From contig NZ_LFND01000001.1 of the NCBI RefSeq assembly GCF_001045465.1, forward strand, positions 930,001-994,000: DNA of 64,000 nt, given 5' to 3'. Source of the stretch: Chryseobacterium angstadtii. Its GTDB lineage: Bacteria > Bacteroidota > Bacteroidia > Flavobacteriales > Weeksellaceae. The position numbers and the translations under genes are program-made. Each line of letters starts with the position of its first letter. Position 1 is the first letter of the stretch. Positions 18,110-25,696 of this stretch are shown here, piece by piece. Below the pieces are notes generated by a model that saw nothing but the letters and a program-made list of their open reading frames with translations, did not search any database and had not been told where the DNA came from.

Positions 18110-19786
18110 ATGAAAAAATATTCTTCTAAGAGAAGTATTCAGATACTTGCCCATCTCCTTCAGCAGTACGGAATTTCAGATATCATCATTTCCCCGGGAT
18201 CCAGAAATGCACCTCTGGCGATTCATCTTTCAGAGATTGATGCTTTCAACTGCTACAGTATTGTAGACGAAAGAAGTGCAGCTTTTGTAGGAATCGGAAT
18301 GGCTATTAGTGAGAAAAAACCTGTGGCAATCACCTGTACAAGCGGTTCTGCGGTAGCCAATTATTATCCGGCAGTAACAGAAGCTTTTTATCAGAATGTT
18401 CCGCTTTTAATCCTTACGGCAGACCGCCCTACGGATTATGTTGATATTTTTGACGGGCAGACGATCAGGCAGAAAGATATTTTTCATCAGCATTCTTACG
18501 GAGATTTCGAACTTTTGGAAGACAGTAAAGAGAATGCGGAAGACCTTAATTTTGATATCATTAAAAAGGCGATTGAGCTTTGTTTTGAAAAGCAAGGCCC
18601 TGTACATATCAATATTCCTTTAGAAGAACCTCTATATGATCTCGTTTCGGAACTTCCTTCCTTTCCTACGGTTGAAAAAACCATCAGACATAAAGAATAT
18701 GAAATTCCTTCCAACCTGATTGCAGACTGGCATACTTCCCAAAGAATCATGCTTTTGGTAGGAACCAGAGATTACAGTCCTGAACTTGAAAATCAATTGA
18801 CGCAGCTTGTAAAAAACCACTCTGTCGTTGTATTGAGTGAAGCGAATTCCAATCTGTATCATGAGAAGTTTTTCAGACATATTGACCGCTATATCTTTAA
18901 TTTTACGGAAGAAGACTACAAAACCTATGCTCCTGATCTTTTGATTACGATAGGGCAGAATGTAGTATCCAAAAAAGTAAAGCAGTTCCTGAGAAATGCA
19001 AGACCAAAGCAGCACTGGCACCTGGATGAAGTATGGCAGCCGGATACCTATTTCTCTCTGACGGAAAAAATTGAGGTAAAACCTGAAGTTTTCTTTTCTA
19101 AGCTTTTGAAATTTATCAACCTTGAGCCAAGACCTTATTTCAACCTTTGGGATGTTTTAAGAGATAAAAAGGATGCCAGACATGAGCTTTTTCTGAATAA
19201 AGCAGAATTTTCAGATTTCTATTTCTTCAATAAAGCGTCGCAGACCATTCCTGAGAACTACAACATACATTTCAGTAATTCTTCAGCTATCAGATATGCG
19301 CAGCTGTTTGATTTCGGGAGGAAGAAAGTGTACTGTAACAGAGGAACAAGCGGGATAGACGGTTCTACTTCCACGGCTATGGGATTTGCGATTAAAAATG
19401 CCAATCCAACCCTGCTCATCACGGGAGACCTTAGTTTCTTCTATGACATTAATGGGCTTTGGAATCAATACATTCCTCCGTTTGTACGAATTATAATTTT
19501 CAATAACGGGGAAGGAAATATCTTTAAAATCATTCCGGGACCGGGCAATGCCAATCCCAATACACTGGATGAGTTTATAGCCACCAAGCACCGCAAACAT
19601 GCCGAGCATCTGGCGAAACATTTTGGCTTTTCCTACATCAAAGTGGAAGACGAGCCAACGCTGGACAGGGTCTTGGAGAATTTCTTCAAACCGGATCTGC
19701 AGCCTAAAATCCTGGAAGTGAATACTTACGGAAAGAACAGTGCAGATGTGCAGAAGGCTTACTTCGAATTCATGAAAGGAAACTAA
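18110..19786 (+). CDS. menD: 2-succinyl-5-enolpyruvyl-6-hydroxy-3-cyclohexene-1-carboxylate synthase
   Basis: 558 residues, normal MenD length. MenD is a thiamine-diphosphate enzyme that joins isochorismate and 2-oxoglutarate in menaquinone synthesis, the only quinone of most Bacteroidetes. Family motifs: SPGSRNAPLAIHL near the N-terminus, VDERSAAFVGIG with the activating glutamate, CTSGSAVANYYPAV, LTADRP, and in the C-terminal domain CNRGTSGIDGSTSTAMGFA with the TPP/Mg region GDLSFFYDINGLWN. Other men genes are not in the window. Its stop codon overlaps the stop of the convergent pabC-like gene (19783-19786). Confidence 0.97.
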   Translation: MKKYSSKRSIQILAHLLQQYGISDIIISPGSRNAPLAIHLSEIDAFNCYSIVDERSAAFVGIGMAISEKKPVAITCTSGSAVANYYPAVTEAFYQNVPLLILTADRPTDYVDIFDGQTIRQKDIFHQHSYGDFELLEDSKENAEDLNFDIIKKAIELCFEKQGPVHINIPLEEPLYDLVSELPSFPTVEKTIRHKEYEIPSNLIADWHTSQRIMLLVGTRDYSPELENQLTQLVKNHSVVVLSEANSNLYHEKFFRHIDRYIFNFTEEDYKTYAPDLLITIGQNVVSKKVKQFLRNARPKQHWHLDEVWQPDTYFSLTEKIEVKPEVFFSKLLKFINLEPRPYFNLWDVLRDKKDARHELFLNKAEFSDFYFFNKASQTIPENYNIHFSNSSAIRYAQLFDFGRKKVYCNRGTSGIDGSTSTAMGFAIKNANPTLLITGDLSFFYDINGLWNQYIPPFVRIIIFNNGEGNIFKIIPGPGNANPNTLDEFIATKHRKHAEHLAKHFGFSYIKVEDEPTLDRVLENFFKPDLQPKILEVNTYGKNSADVQKAYFEFMKGN

Positions 19787-20409
19787 AGATCCAGATATTC
19801 TTCATTCCCCGGCAGATTGTTAATTCTGTCAATGGGATAAATAAACATATCATCAAAGTCATTCAGGGCATTAATCAGTTGAAAATGAGTAAACTGCTTA
19901 ATGTTCTGAAGAGTGACTTCCGTTTCTTTTATCTTCTTGTTTTTCAGTAGATTCTGTCGCTGTACTCCGTTCAGAAGATAGGTGTTGGGGGTAAACCAGT
20001 CTTTCCCTTTAAGAAAGAGGATATTGGAAAAAGAAGTGTCGGTAATATGATTGTTCTTCACAATAATGATTTCCTCTGCCTTCGATTTCATCTTCATTTT
20101 TTCTAGTTCTTTACGGTCTTCAAATTTAAATGAATAATCGAAGCTGTTGTTTTCAATCAGCTGGAAACTCTGTATTTCAGGAATGGCATACGGAATCATC
20201 TGGGTACGCACCCTTTTATCGAGGTCGTAGGAAAGTCTCAGTTTGAAAAGGCCGTCCTCATCGTGTTCGAGGTTTTTGAAAATCTTGGCCAGATCAATAG
20301 AACCCTCTTTTCCGAAGTGGGCAAATGTCTGATTAACGCGTTTCTGATGTAGCTCCAAAAGGAAAATTTCCTGGTCTTCTACCTTTATGCTTTCAATGAA
20401 TTGGGACAT
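19783..20409 (-). CDS. pabC: aminotransferase class IV (probable aminodeoxychorismate lyase)
   Basis: 208 residues, short for the family. It has the class IV signature at its C-terminal half (IIVKNNHITDTSFSNILFLKG is the region; TDTSFSNILF is the core) and LLNGVQRQNLLKN, where PLP phosphate contacts lie. The known family reaction is cleavage of 4-amino-4-deoxychorismate to 4-aminobenzoate and pyruvate for folate. Overlap of 17 bp with the upstream pabB-like gene on the same strand supports this over branched-chain aminotransferase. The shortened N-terminus means activity should not be assumed. Confidence 0.8.
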   Translation of the reverse strand: MSQFIESIKVEDQEIFLLELHQKRVNQTFAHFGKEGSIDLAKIFKNLEHDEDGLFKLRLSYDLDKRVRTQMIPYAIPEIQSFQLIENNSFDYSFKFEDRKELEKMKMKSKAEEIIIVKNNHITDTSFSNILFLKGKDWFTPNTYLLNGVQRQNLLKNKKIKETEVTLQNIKQFTHFQLINALNDFDDMFIYPIDRINNLPGNEEYLDL

Positions 20410-21370
20410 AGATTTTATTTTTCATTTCCTGATATTCGTCTTCTAACCTGCTCATATGCGTTATACCGCCGCCACTTTTGAAATAAAGACGGTCTTCCTC
20501 TTTTTCAATATAGCGTATCATGACGCAGCTGTCCAGGTTTTCACCATCAAACCAGCCGCATACACCGGTATAGTACCCTCTGTCATATCCTTCTGCGTCT
20601 AAGATGATTTCCAGCGTTTTAGGCTTTGGAGCTCCGAGAATAGATCCGGCGGGAAGCAGTTTTTTCATGATGCTGCCAATTTTTCTTTTAAATTCAGGCT
20701 TTATGGTTCCTGAAATTTCAGAACTCATGGCATATAGATCTTTCTGTCGGGTTCTGATGAGGTCTATCTGCTGGAACTGATCTACTTTTACATGATCTGC
20801 TACCATGCTGAGGTCATTCCGGAGAAGATCTACGACGGTATAATGCTCCGCTTTCTCTTTTTTATCATTTTTCAAAACTTCAGCCGCATTTTCCAAAGAG
20901 GCATCAATAGTGCCTTTCATGGGATAGGTTGAAATTTTGCTGTCTATAATCTTTACAAAAGTTTCAGGAGAAAAAAATACAAAAAAATCTTTATAAAAAA
21001 CTTTATACTTCGCAATTGAGTGATAAAAAATTTCTTCAAGGCTTAAATTCGTCTGAACTTCAGTTTTTCTTGTATAATTTACTAAATAAGAATTTCCAAA
21101 ATGAATATTTTTCTGCACTTTGTCAAATCCTTTTTTGAAGCTCTCCAGGGTTTCAGGAAAGGCTTTCCATTCCAGTTTTTTATGGAGATCATGCTTTTCT
21201 TTTGTGTTTGAAAAGCTTTGAAAATCAATTAATAAACCTGATTTTTTAATTTCATTTTCTTTATATATTTCTACATTCTCCCCCAGGAAATCGACTATGA
21301 AAAAATAGGGAACCTTCTGAAGAGAAAGTTCGTCCATTTCCATAAATTTTTGATGATTCATTGAAAACAT
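20393..21370 (-). CDS. pabB: aminodeoxychorismate synthase component I
   Basis: 325 residues, consisting of the chorismate-binding domain without the long N-terminal domain of TrpE. Diagnostic motifs are PMKGTIDA, VVDLLRNDLSMVADHVKV, GSILGAPKPKTLEII and YYTGVCGWFDG, followed by the Mg-binding C-terminal glutamate region. The family adds ammonia to chorismate to give 4-amino-4-deoxychorismate. The adjacent, overlapping pabC-like gene points to folate rather than tryptophan. The glutaminase partner (pabA/trpG) is not nearby. The ATG at 21370 gives MFSMNHQKF; the ATG three codons in is an alternative. Confidence 0.88.
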   Translation of the reverse strand: MFSMNHQKFMEMDELSLQKVPYFFIVDFLGENVEIYKENEIKKSGLLIDFQSFSNTKEKHDLHKKLEWKAFPETLESFKKGFDKVQKNIHFGNSYLVNYTRKTEVQTNLSLEEIFYHSIAKYKVFYKDFFVFFSPETFVKIIDSKISTYPMKGTIDASLENAAEVLKNDKKEKAEHYTVVDLLRNDLSMVADHVKVDQFQQIDLIRTRQKDLYAMSSEISGTIKPEFKRKIGSIMKKLLPAGSILGAPKPKTLEIILDAEGYDRGYYTGVCGWFDGENLDSCVMIRYIEKEEDRLYFKSGGGITHMSRLEDEYQEMKNKIYVPIH

Positions 21371-21417
21371 TCTGCAAAAATAATTATTGATGATTACTTT
21401 TGTATAAATTTTTTTTG

Positions 21418-22140
21418 ATGCAGAGCAGATATCCTCAGAAACCGGGAATAGATTTTATACTGAAGCAGGCTTTTTTCTACTGGAATAAGACACTTTTCTT
21501 TCAACTTATATTTTCAATTTTTTATTTTGGAATTTTTTTCACCGTGCTTTTCTTCTTTGATGGGAAGTATGGTATTTTAGAACAATATGCAGAAGCGGCA
21601 AAATATGCAAAAGATGGTTTGGAAGCCTATTCTGCACAGGTTATAAAAATGCAGTCTACTCCGGAATTTCAGTATTTTTCATGGGCTGTTTTAGGAACGT
21701 CTATCTTCCTGTACCCATTGAATATTGGTTTTTTCCAGATTTACAGAAAAATTGATCTGAATGAGAAGCTGGAACTGGGAGACTTGCTCGTCGGATACAA
21801 TGGATTTAATTTTTTCAAATACATCGGCTATTATATTTTCTGGTCGTTTGTTTATTTGTACACCTTTCAGACTATTATTCTTGCCGTGATCTGGGTTTTT
21901 GTTACTGTCTTTGTAGCTCCGCTTATGTTTTTTACTAATAAGAGGATTTTTGAAGCCGTTTCATTGAATGTTCAAGCCTTGAGAAAGTATTTTCTGGAGA
22001 TATTGGTATGCGCTATAGTCGCCGTTTTCTTTAAATATATTGGTTTTATGCTGTTTTTTGTAGGTGGCCTTTTTACATTCCCTTTTTGGAATGCAATGAT
22101 TTATTCATTATACAAAACAGTTTTCTCTGAAAAAAGTTAA
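21418..22140 (+). CDS. multi-pass membrane protein, function unknown
   Basis: 240 residues from the ATG at 21418 (MQSRYPQKPGIDF); an in-frame TTG at 21400 would add six residues and is less likely. Hydrophobic segments near residues 25-50, 85-110, 130-180 and 195-235 predict four to six membrane helices. The C-terminal half (RIFEAVSLNVQALRKYFLEILV) resembles the next gene (ATEALGKSFNIAKENYGTFLGA), so the two are probably distant paralogues. Proteins of this kind in Chryseobacterium have carried the misleading label beta-carotene monooxygenase; nothing in the sequence supports that enzyme. Confidence 0.75.
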   Translation: MQSRYPQKPGIDFILKQAFFYWNKTLFFQLIFSIFYFGIFFTVLFFFDGKYGILEQYAEAAKYAKDGLEAYSAQVIKMQSTPEFQYFSWAVLGTSIFLYPLNIGFFQIYRKIDLNEKLELGDLLVGYNGFNFFKYIGYYIFWSFVYLYTFQTIILAVIWVFVTVFVAPLMFFTNKRIFEAVSLNVQALRKYFLEILVCAIVAVFFKYIGFMLFFVGGLFTFPFWNAMIYSLYKTVFSEKS

Positions 22141-22211
22141 ATTTTAAAGATGTTTAATATGTTTTTTTGTCAAAAAAAGTTAATTTTGGTGAAATCATTA
22201 AATATTAAACT

Positions 22212-22949
22212 ATGTCAGAATTTAACGAATTTGACCAGCAGGGGTCCGTTCCGAACAGAGATACCGGATCTATCATTTCGCATTCCTTTGAAATGTATAA
22301 AGGAGTTTTCCTTTACGGGATTGTAGCGATGATCATTTATATTGTTGGAGGCTTTTTAATTCAGCTTGTCAGCGGTTTCAACTCTGCTTCCATGATGGAG
22401 GAGATGAGGGATGCCGGAGGAGATTATTCTACCTTTAGCTACTGGAATGTTCCGGGGTTTTCACTTTATCTTTCATTATCAGGTCTTTTGGGAATTTTAC
22501 TGGCTCCTCTATATGTAGGTCTTATCTACATTGTTAATAAATACAATACGAAAAGCCAGATAGATTTTGCAGATCTTTTTATCGGATATAAGCAGAATTT
22601 TGTGAATATTCTGATCTACGGGATTATTTCGGGGATTATTTCCACTGTTGCTATGAGTCTGTGTTTCTTCCCTATTATCTTCGTTTATCCTTTCCTTTTA
22701 TTGGGATATCCTATTTTATTATTCGAAAATGCATCAGCTACTGAGGCGTTAGGTAAATCTTTCAATATTGCAAAAGAAAATTATGGAACATTTCTTGGAG
22801 CTACCGTTGTAGGCGGGCTGGTTTCTATTGCAGGAGTTATTTTGTGTGGTATCGGTATTATTTTAACGGCACCATTTATGATGATCGTTATGTATTCTAC
22901 CTACTGTGCTTTTTTAGGGAAGCCAAGACAGATTGCATTTAAAAACTAA
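22212..22949 (+). CDS. multi-pass membrane protein, function unknown
   Basis: 245 residues with about five to six predicted helices (YGIVAMIIYIVGGFLIQLV, LLGILLAPLYVGLIYIV, ILIYGIISGIISTVAM, FFPIIFVYPFLLLGYPILLF, VVGGLVSIAGVILCGIGIIL). An N-terminal polar stretch (MSEFNEFDQQGSVPNRDTG) is cytoplasmic. The layout FADLFIGYKQNF and ASATEALGKSF repeats that of the previous gene (LGDLLVGYNGFNFF, RIFEAVSLN), suggesting a duplicated family. It lies 71 bp after that gene and 17 bp before the AI-2E transporter gene, so an operon is likely. No function can be named. Confidence 0.78.
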   Translation: MSEFNEFDQQGSVPNRDTGSIISHSFEMYKGVFLYGIVAMIIYIVGGFLIQLVSGFNSASMMEEMRDAGGDYSTFSYWNVPGFSLYLSLSGLLGILLAPLYVGLIYIVNKYNTKSQIDFADLFIGYKQNFVNILIYGIISGIISTVAMSLCFFPIIFVYPFLLLGYPILLFENASATEALGKSFNIAKENYGTFLGATVVGGLVSIAGVILCGIGIILTAPFMMIVMYSTYCAFLGKPRQIAFKN

Positions 22950-22966
22950 AAATTAAATAAAGACGA

Positions 22967-24058
22967 ATGATAAATAAGGATAAACAGATCAGCAGTGTTG
23001 CGATAAAACAGGTTGCGCTGATAACCATAATTCTGGTGCTTGCAGGTTTAATCTGCTTCAACCTTTCCCTGTTTATACCTTCTGTACTTGGAGCCATTAC
23101 AATTTATGTAGTCTGCAGAAGATACAATTTCTACCTGCAGGAAGAGAAAAAATGGAAGCCGTGGCTTTCTTCTCTTGTGCTGATGCTGGCCAGTCTTATC
23201 ATCCTTATTCTTCCCGTCTATTTTATTGCTGATCTGCTGATTGACAAATTAGGAAATGCCCAGGTGTACATGGCCAAGTTTAATGTATTTCTGGACAAAA
23301 TCCATTCTTATATCTATTCCAAAACGAATTTTGATATTCTCAGCAAAGAAAATATGGATAAAGTAAAAAGTTCTGCCGGAAGGTTTTCCACTTCTGCACT
23401 CAGCGGAACTTTTAACACACTTACCGTAGTGATGTCCATGTATTTCATACTCTATTTTATGCTGGCGAGTCCAAGACTGTTTGAGCGGATTCTGAGTTCA
23501 TCGGCACCGCTGAAAAGAGCCAATATTTCGTTGATTGGCGAGAAACTGAGAAAGCTGATTATGGCCAATGCAATAGGAATTCCTGTTGTAGCTCTGGGAC
23601 AAGGGATTGTTGGGCTTATCGGGTACTTCATATTCGGAGCTCCCAGCCCGGTTCTTCTTTTTGCACTCACAGCAGCAGCATCCATGATTCCGGTTGTAGG
23701 AGCGGCCATTATTTATGTTCCGGTTTGTATCTTTATGATTGCAGAAGGGAATACAGGTCAGGGACTTGGTCTTGCGGCTTATTGTATAGTTGTGGTAGGA
23801 CTTACAGATAATTTGTTGCGTTTTACACTCTTAAAAAAGCTGGAAAATATTCACCCGCTGAATACCGTATTCGGAATTATTATGGGGATGAATTTATTCG
23901 GTTTTATGGGGCTTATTTTCGGCCCGATTCTGATCTCGTTTACCCTGCTTCTTATTCAGGTTTACAGAAACGAATTTTCGGACGAAGACACGCCTCCTGA
24001 GCTCGAATTACCCAATAAAGATAAAGATCAGGGAAATAAAGTAGATTTAATTATATAA
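22967..24058 (+). CDS. AI-2E family transporter
   Basis: 363 residues, the usual length of this family of eight-helix membrane proteins (PerM/TqsA/YtvI type). Paired N-terminal helices, a long amphipathic segment (residues about 90-140) and the conserved C-terminal block LLFALTAAASMIPVVGAAIIYVP with DNLLRFTLLKK and the MNLFGFMGLIFGPILISF segment are characteristic. Members include exporters of AI-2 and Na+/H+ or other antiporters, so the transported substrate is open. It is likely co-transcribed with the two upstream membrane proteins and the downstream DUF3820 gene. Confidence 0.9.
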   Translation: MINKDKQISSVAIKQVALITIILVLAGLICFNLSLFIPSVLGAITIYVVCRRYNFYLQEEKKWKPWLSSLVLMLASLIILILPVYFIADLLIDKLGNAQVYMAKFNVFLDKIHSYIYSKTNFDILSKENMDKVKSSAGRFSTSALSGTFNTLTVVMSMYFILYFMLASPRLFERILSSSAPLKRANISLIGEKLRKLIMANAIGIPVVALGQGIVGLIGYFIFGAPSPVLLFALTAAASMIPVVGAAIIYVPVCIFMIAEGNTGQGLGLAAYCIVVVGLTDNLLRFTLLKKLENIHPLNTVFGIIMGMNLFGFMGLIFGPILISFTLLLIQVYRNEFSDEDTPPELELPNKDKDQGNKVDLII

Positions 24059-24060
24059 AT

Positions 24061-24291
24061 GTGGAAGGACTCAATTCAGAAATACTAAAAGAAATATGCA
24101 TCGTTAAGATGCCTTTTGGAAAATACAAAGGAATCGTACTCGCAGATCTCCCGATAAGCTATCTGGAATGGTTTAACAGAAAAGGAATGCCGCCCGGAAA
24201 ACTGGGAATGCAACTTTCAACCGTTTACGAAATCAAACTGAATGGTTTAATGGAGCTTCTGATACCGATTAGAGCTTCAATAAAACGATAA
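24061..24291 (+). CDS. DUF3820 family protein
   Basis: 76 residues from a GTG start two bases after the stop of the transporter gene; the overlapping ATG is out of frame. The core MPFGKYKGIVLADLPISYLEW is the DUF3820 hallmark (GKYKG, LPxxYLxW), a small fold also seen next to exonuclease domains in other bacteria. The biochemical role is unknown. The tight spacing indicates translation coupled to the transporter. A 14-bp-stem terminator follows. Confidence 0.82.
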   Translation: MEGLNSEILKEICIVKMPFGKYKGIVLADLPISYLEWFNRKGMPPGKLGMQLSTVYEIKLNGLMELLIPIRASIKR

Positions 24292-24293
24292 AG

Positions 24294-24335
24294 AATTAGC
24301 GCTTGATTATTTTGATCAAGCGCTAATTTTTTATT
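24294..24335 (+). terminator. intrinsic terminator
   Basis: A perfect 14-bp stem (AATTAGCGCTTGAT with its complement), 7-nt loop and a T-rich tail ending the 21.4-24.3 kb operon. It could also act on the convergent gene at 24361. Confidence 0.88.
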
Positions 24336-24360
24336 TAAATATTTTCTAATCTACTTTCTT

Positions 24361-25092
24361 TTAGCTTTTAATTGCAAAAAATACGTTCAATAAAAATGAA
24401 GCTCCCCATTCACTGACAAAATTGTCTACCCGGGAAATACTAACAGTAAGCCTGGTCTTTCCGGATACATTCTGTAATGAGACAAAAGAAACGGCAAATA
24501 AATCTGAATATCCGGAATTATTCCCGGCTGTCATTGTCGGGAAAATTTTGGAGGTATCTGAAAATGGAGCTCCCTGATATTCATAAGTTATGGTCATACG
24601 CGCTGGAGACCTGTTAGAAACGGGAACAAATGATGTCTTTTGTATCACCCACCAATTGTCTGAGTCATAGGCCGTATTGGTATGATTATTAAAATCCGCT
24701 ACAAAAGTATTATGTACGGGAATTATTAACTGAAAACTTTGGAGTGATATATTGGAAGCTTTAGTATAACCTAATGTACCATCTGTTCTCATTACAACTG
24801 CATTGGGAAAGTTTGTTACATTGCTTCCGTCCAAAGCGCTCCGTACCCTGATATTTCCTTGTATATCAATTTTCTCCGAAGGTGTATTTGTCCCAATCCC
24901 TACATTGCCAGAGGAAGTCACAACAAAATCATTGAGTTGTTGAGCAGTTGTGGGTGTTCCTGTGCTGGGGTTATCCTTTGCAGCATCCACATGTAGCACG
25001 CCTTGCGGGTTTGGGGTGTTGATTCCGACTTGAGAATACACTGACCCCGATAAAATAATAGAAAGAATAAGAATAATTTTTTTTTTCATCAC
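24361..25092 (-). CDS. secreted protein with tail-fibre-like VGIGT repeat region
   Basis: 243 residues. A signal peptide (MKKKIILILSIILSGSVYSQ) leads into QVGINTPNPQGVLHVDAA and NVGIGTNTPSEKIDIQGNIRV, a sequence style common in flavobacterial secreted proteins and similar to phage tail-fibre/adhesin collar repeats. The C-terminal 130 residues appear beta-rich (MTITYEYQGAPF, KTRLTVSISRVDNFVSEWGA). No T9SS sorting domain or catalytic motif is seen. I chose either of two adjacent Met codons as start. Surface or matrix role is inference. Confidence 0.72.
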   Translation of the reverse strand: MMKKKIILILSIILSGSVYSQVGINTPNPQGVLHVDAAKDNPSTGTPTTAQQLNDFVVTSSGNVGIGTNTPSEKIDIQGNIRVRSALDGSNVTNFPNAVVMRTDGTLGYTKASNISLQSFQLIIPVHNTFVADFNNHTNTAYDSDNWWVIQKTSFVPVSNRSPARMTITYEYQGAPFSDTSKIFPTMTAGNNSGYSDLFAVSFVSLQNVSGKTRLTVSISRVDNFVSEWGASFLLNVFFAIKS

Positions 25093-25640
25093 GTAGTTTT
25101 TTTTATTGATTTATAGCTGTTTACAGTGTGTTAAAGTTATTTAACTAAGGCAAACTTATAAAGTTTGTCATTTTTTTCAAATTTAAAATGGGCAATTCAT
25201 AGATTTGGCCTTTAAATGGTTCTTTTCCCGTATTTTAAATTGATTTTTTTTATAAAAAATTTGTAAAAATGAAAATTTTATAAATAGCTATTGCATTATT
25301 ATTACAGGTTTTCAGTTTAATTCAACTAAAAACCAGAGCTTTATACCAAAATTATTTTTGAGTTATGCTAAAAATGGTTTATGTTAGCCTATGAAAGGCA
25401 TTCTAGGACTATTTAATAGAGAAGTTAAAGTTTAATGGAAAACAGGGATATTATTTTCTGCCGTGTATAATATGAAATTACGAAGTTTAGCAGCTATAGA
25501 GAACATAACTGCTAGGTTATATATTGTATTGATAGGGCACGGGACTCTTCCTTTCCAATACTTGCGGAATAAGAGAGTCAGGGATTAAATAATGACTACA
25601 AAGTTTGGAATAATCCTTATGAGTTGATAAAAGTTTTGTG
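25093..25640. other. gene-free AT-rich stretch with a possible coding remnant
   Basis: No complete gene is visible. At 25516-25641 the plus strand reads, in one frame, a protein-like text (CIDRARDSSFPILAE, stop, ESQGLNNDYKVWNNPYELIKVL) interrupted by a single TAA; this may be the tail of a decayed gene. The rest is AT-rich with no recognised signal. Confidence 0.4.
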
Positions 25641-25647
25641 AAAAAAC

Positions 25648-25682
25648 AGTTTCGGGCGGCATCTTCGATGCCGCCCGAAACT
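25648..25682 (-). terminator. intrinsic terminator of uvrB
   Basis: A perfect 15-bp stem (AGTTTCGGGCGGCAT) closed by a CTTCG loop, GC-rich, with A/T tracts on either side. It lies 14 bp after the uvrB stop codon on the minus strand. Confidence 0.92.
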
Positions 25683-25696
25683 ATTCTTATCAATAA

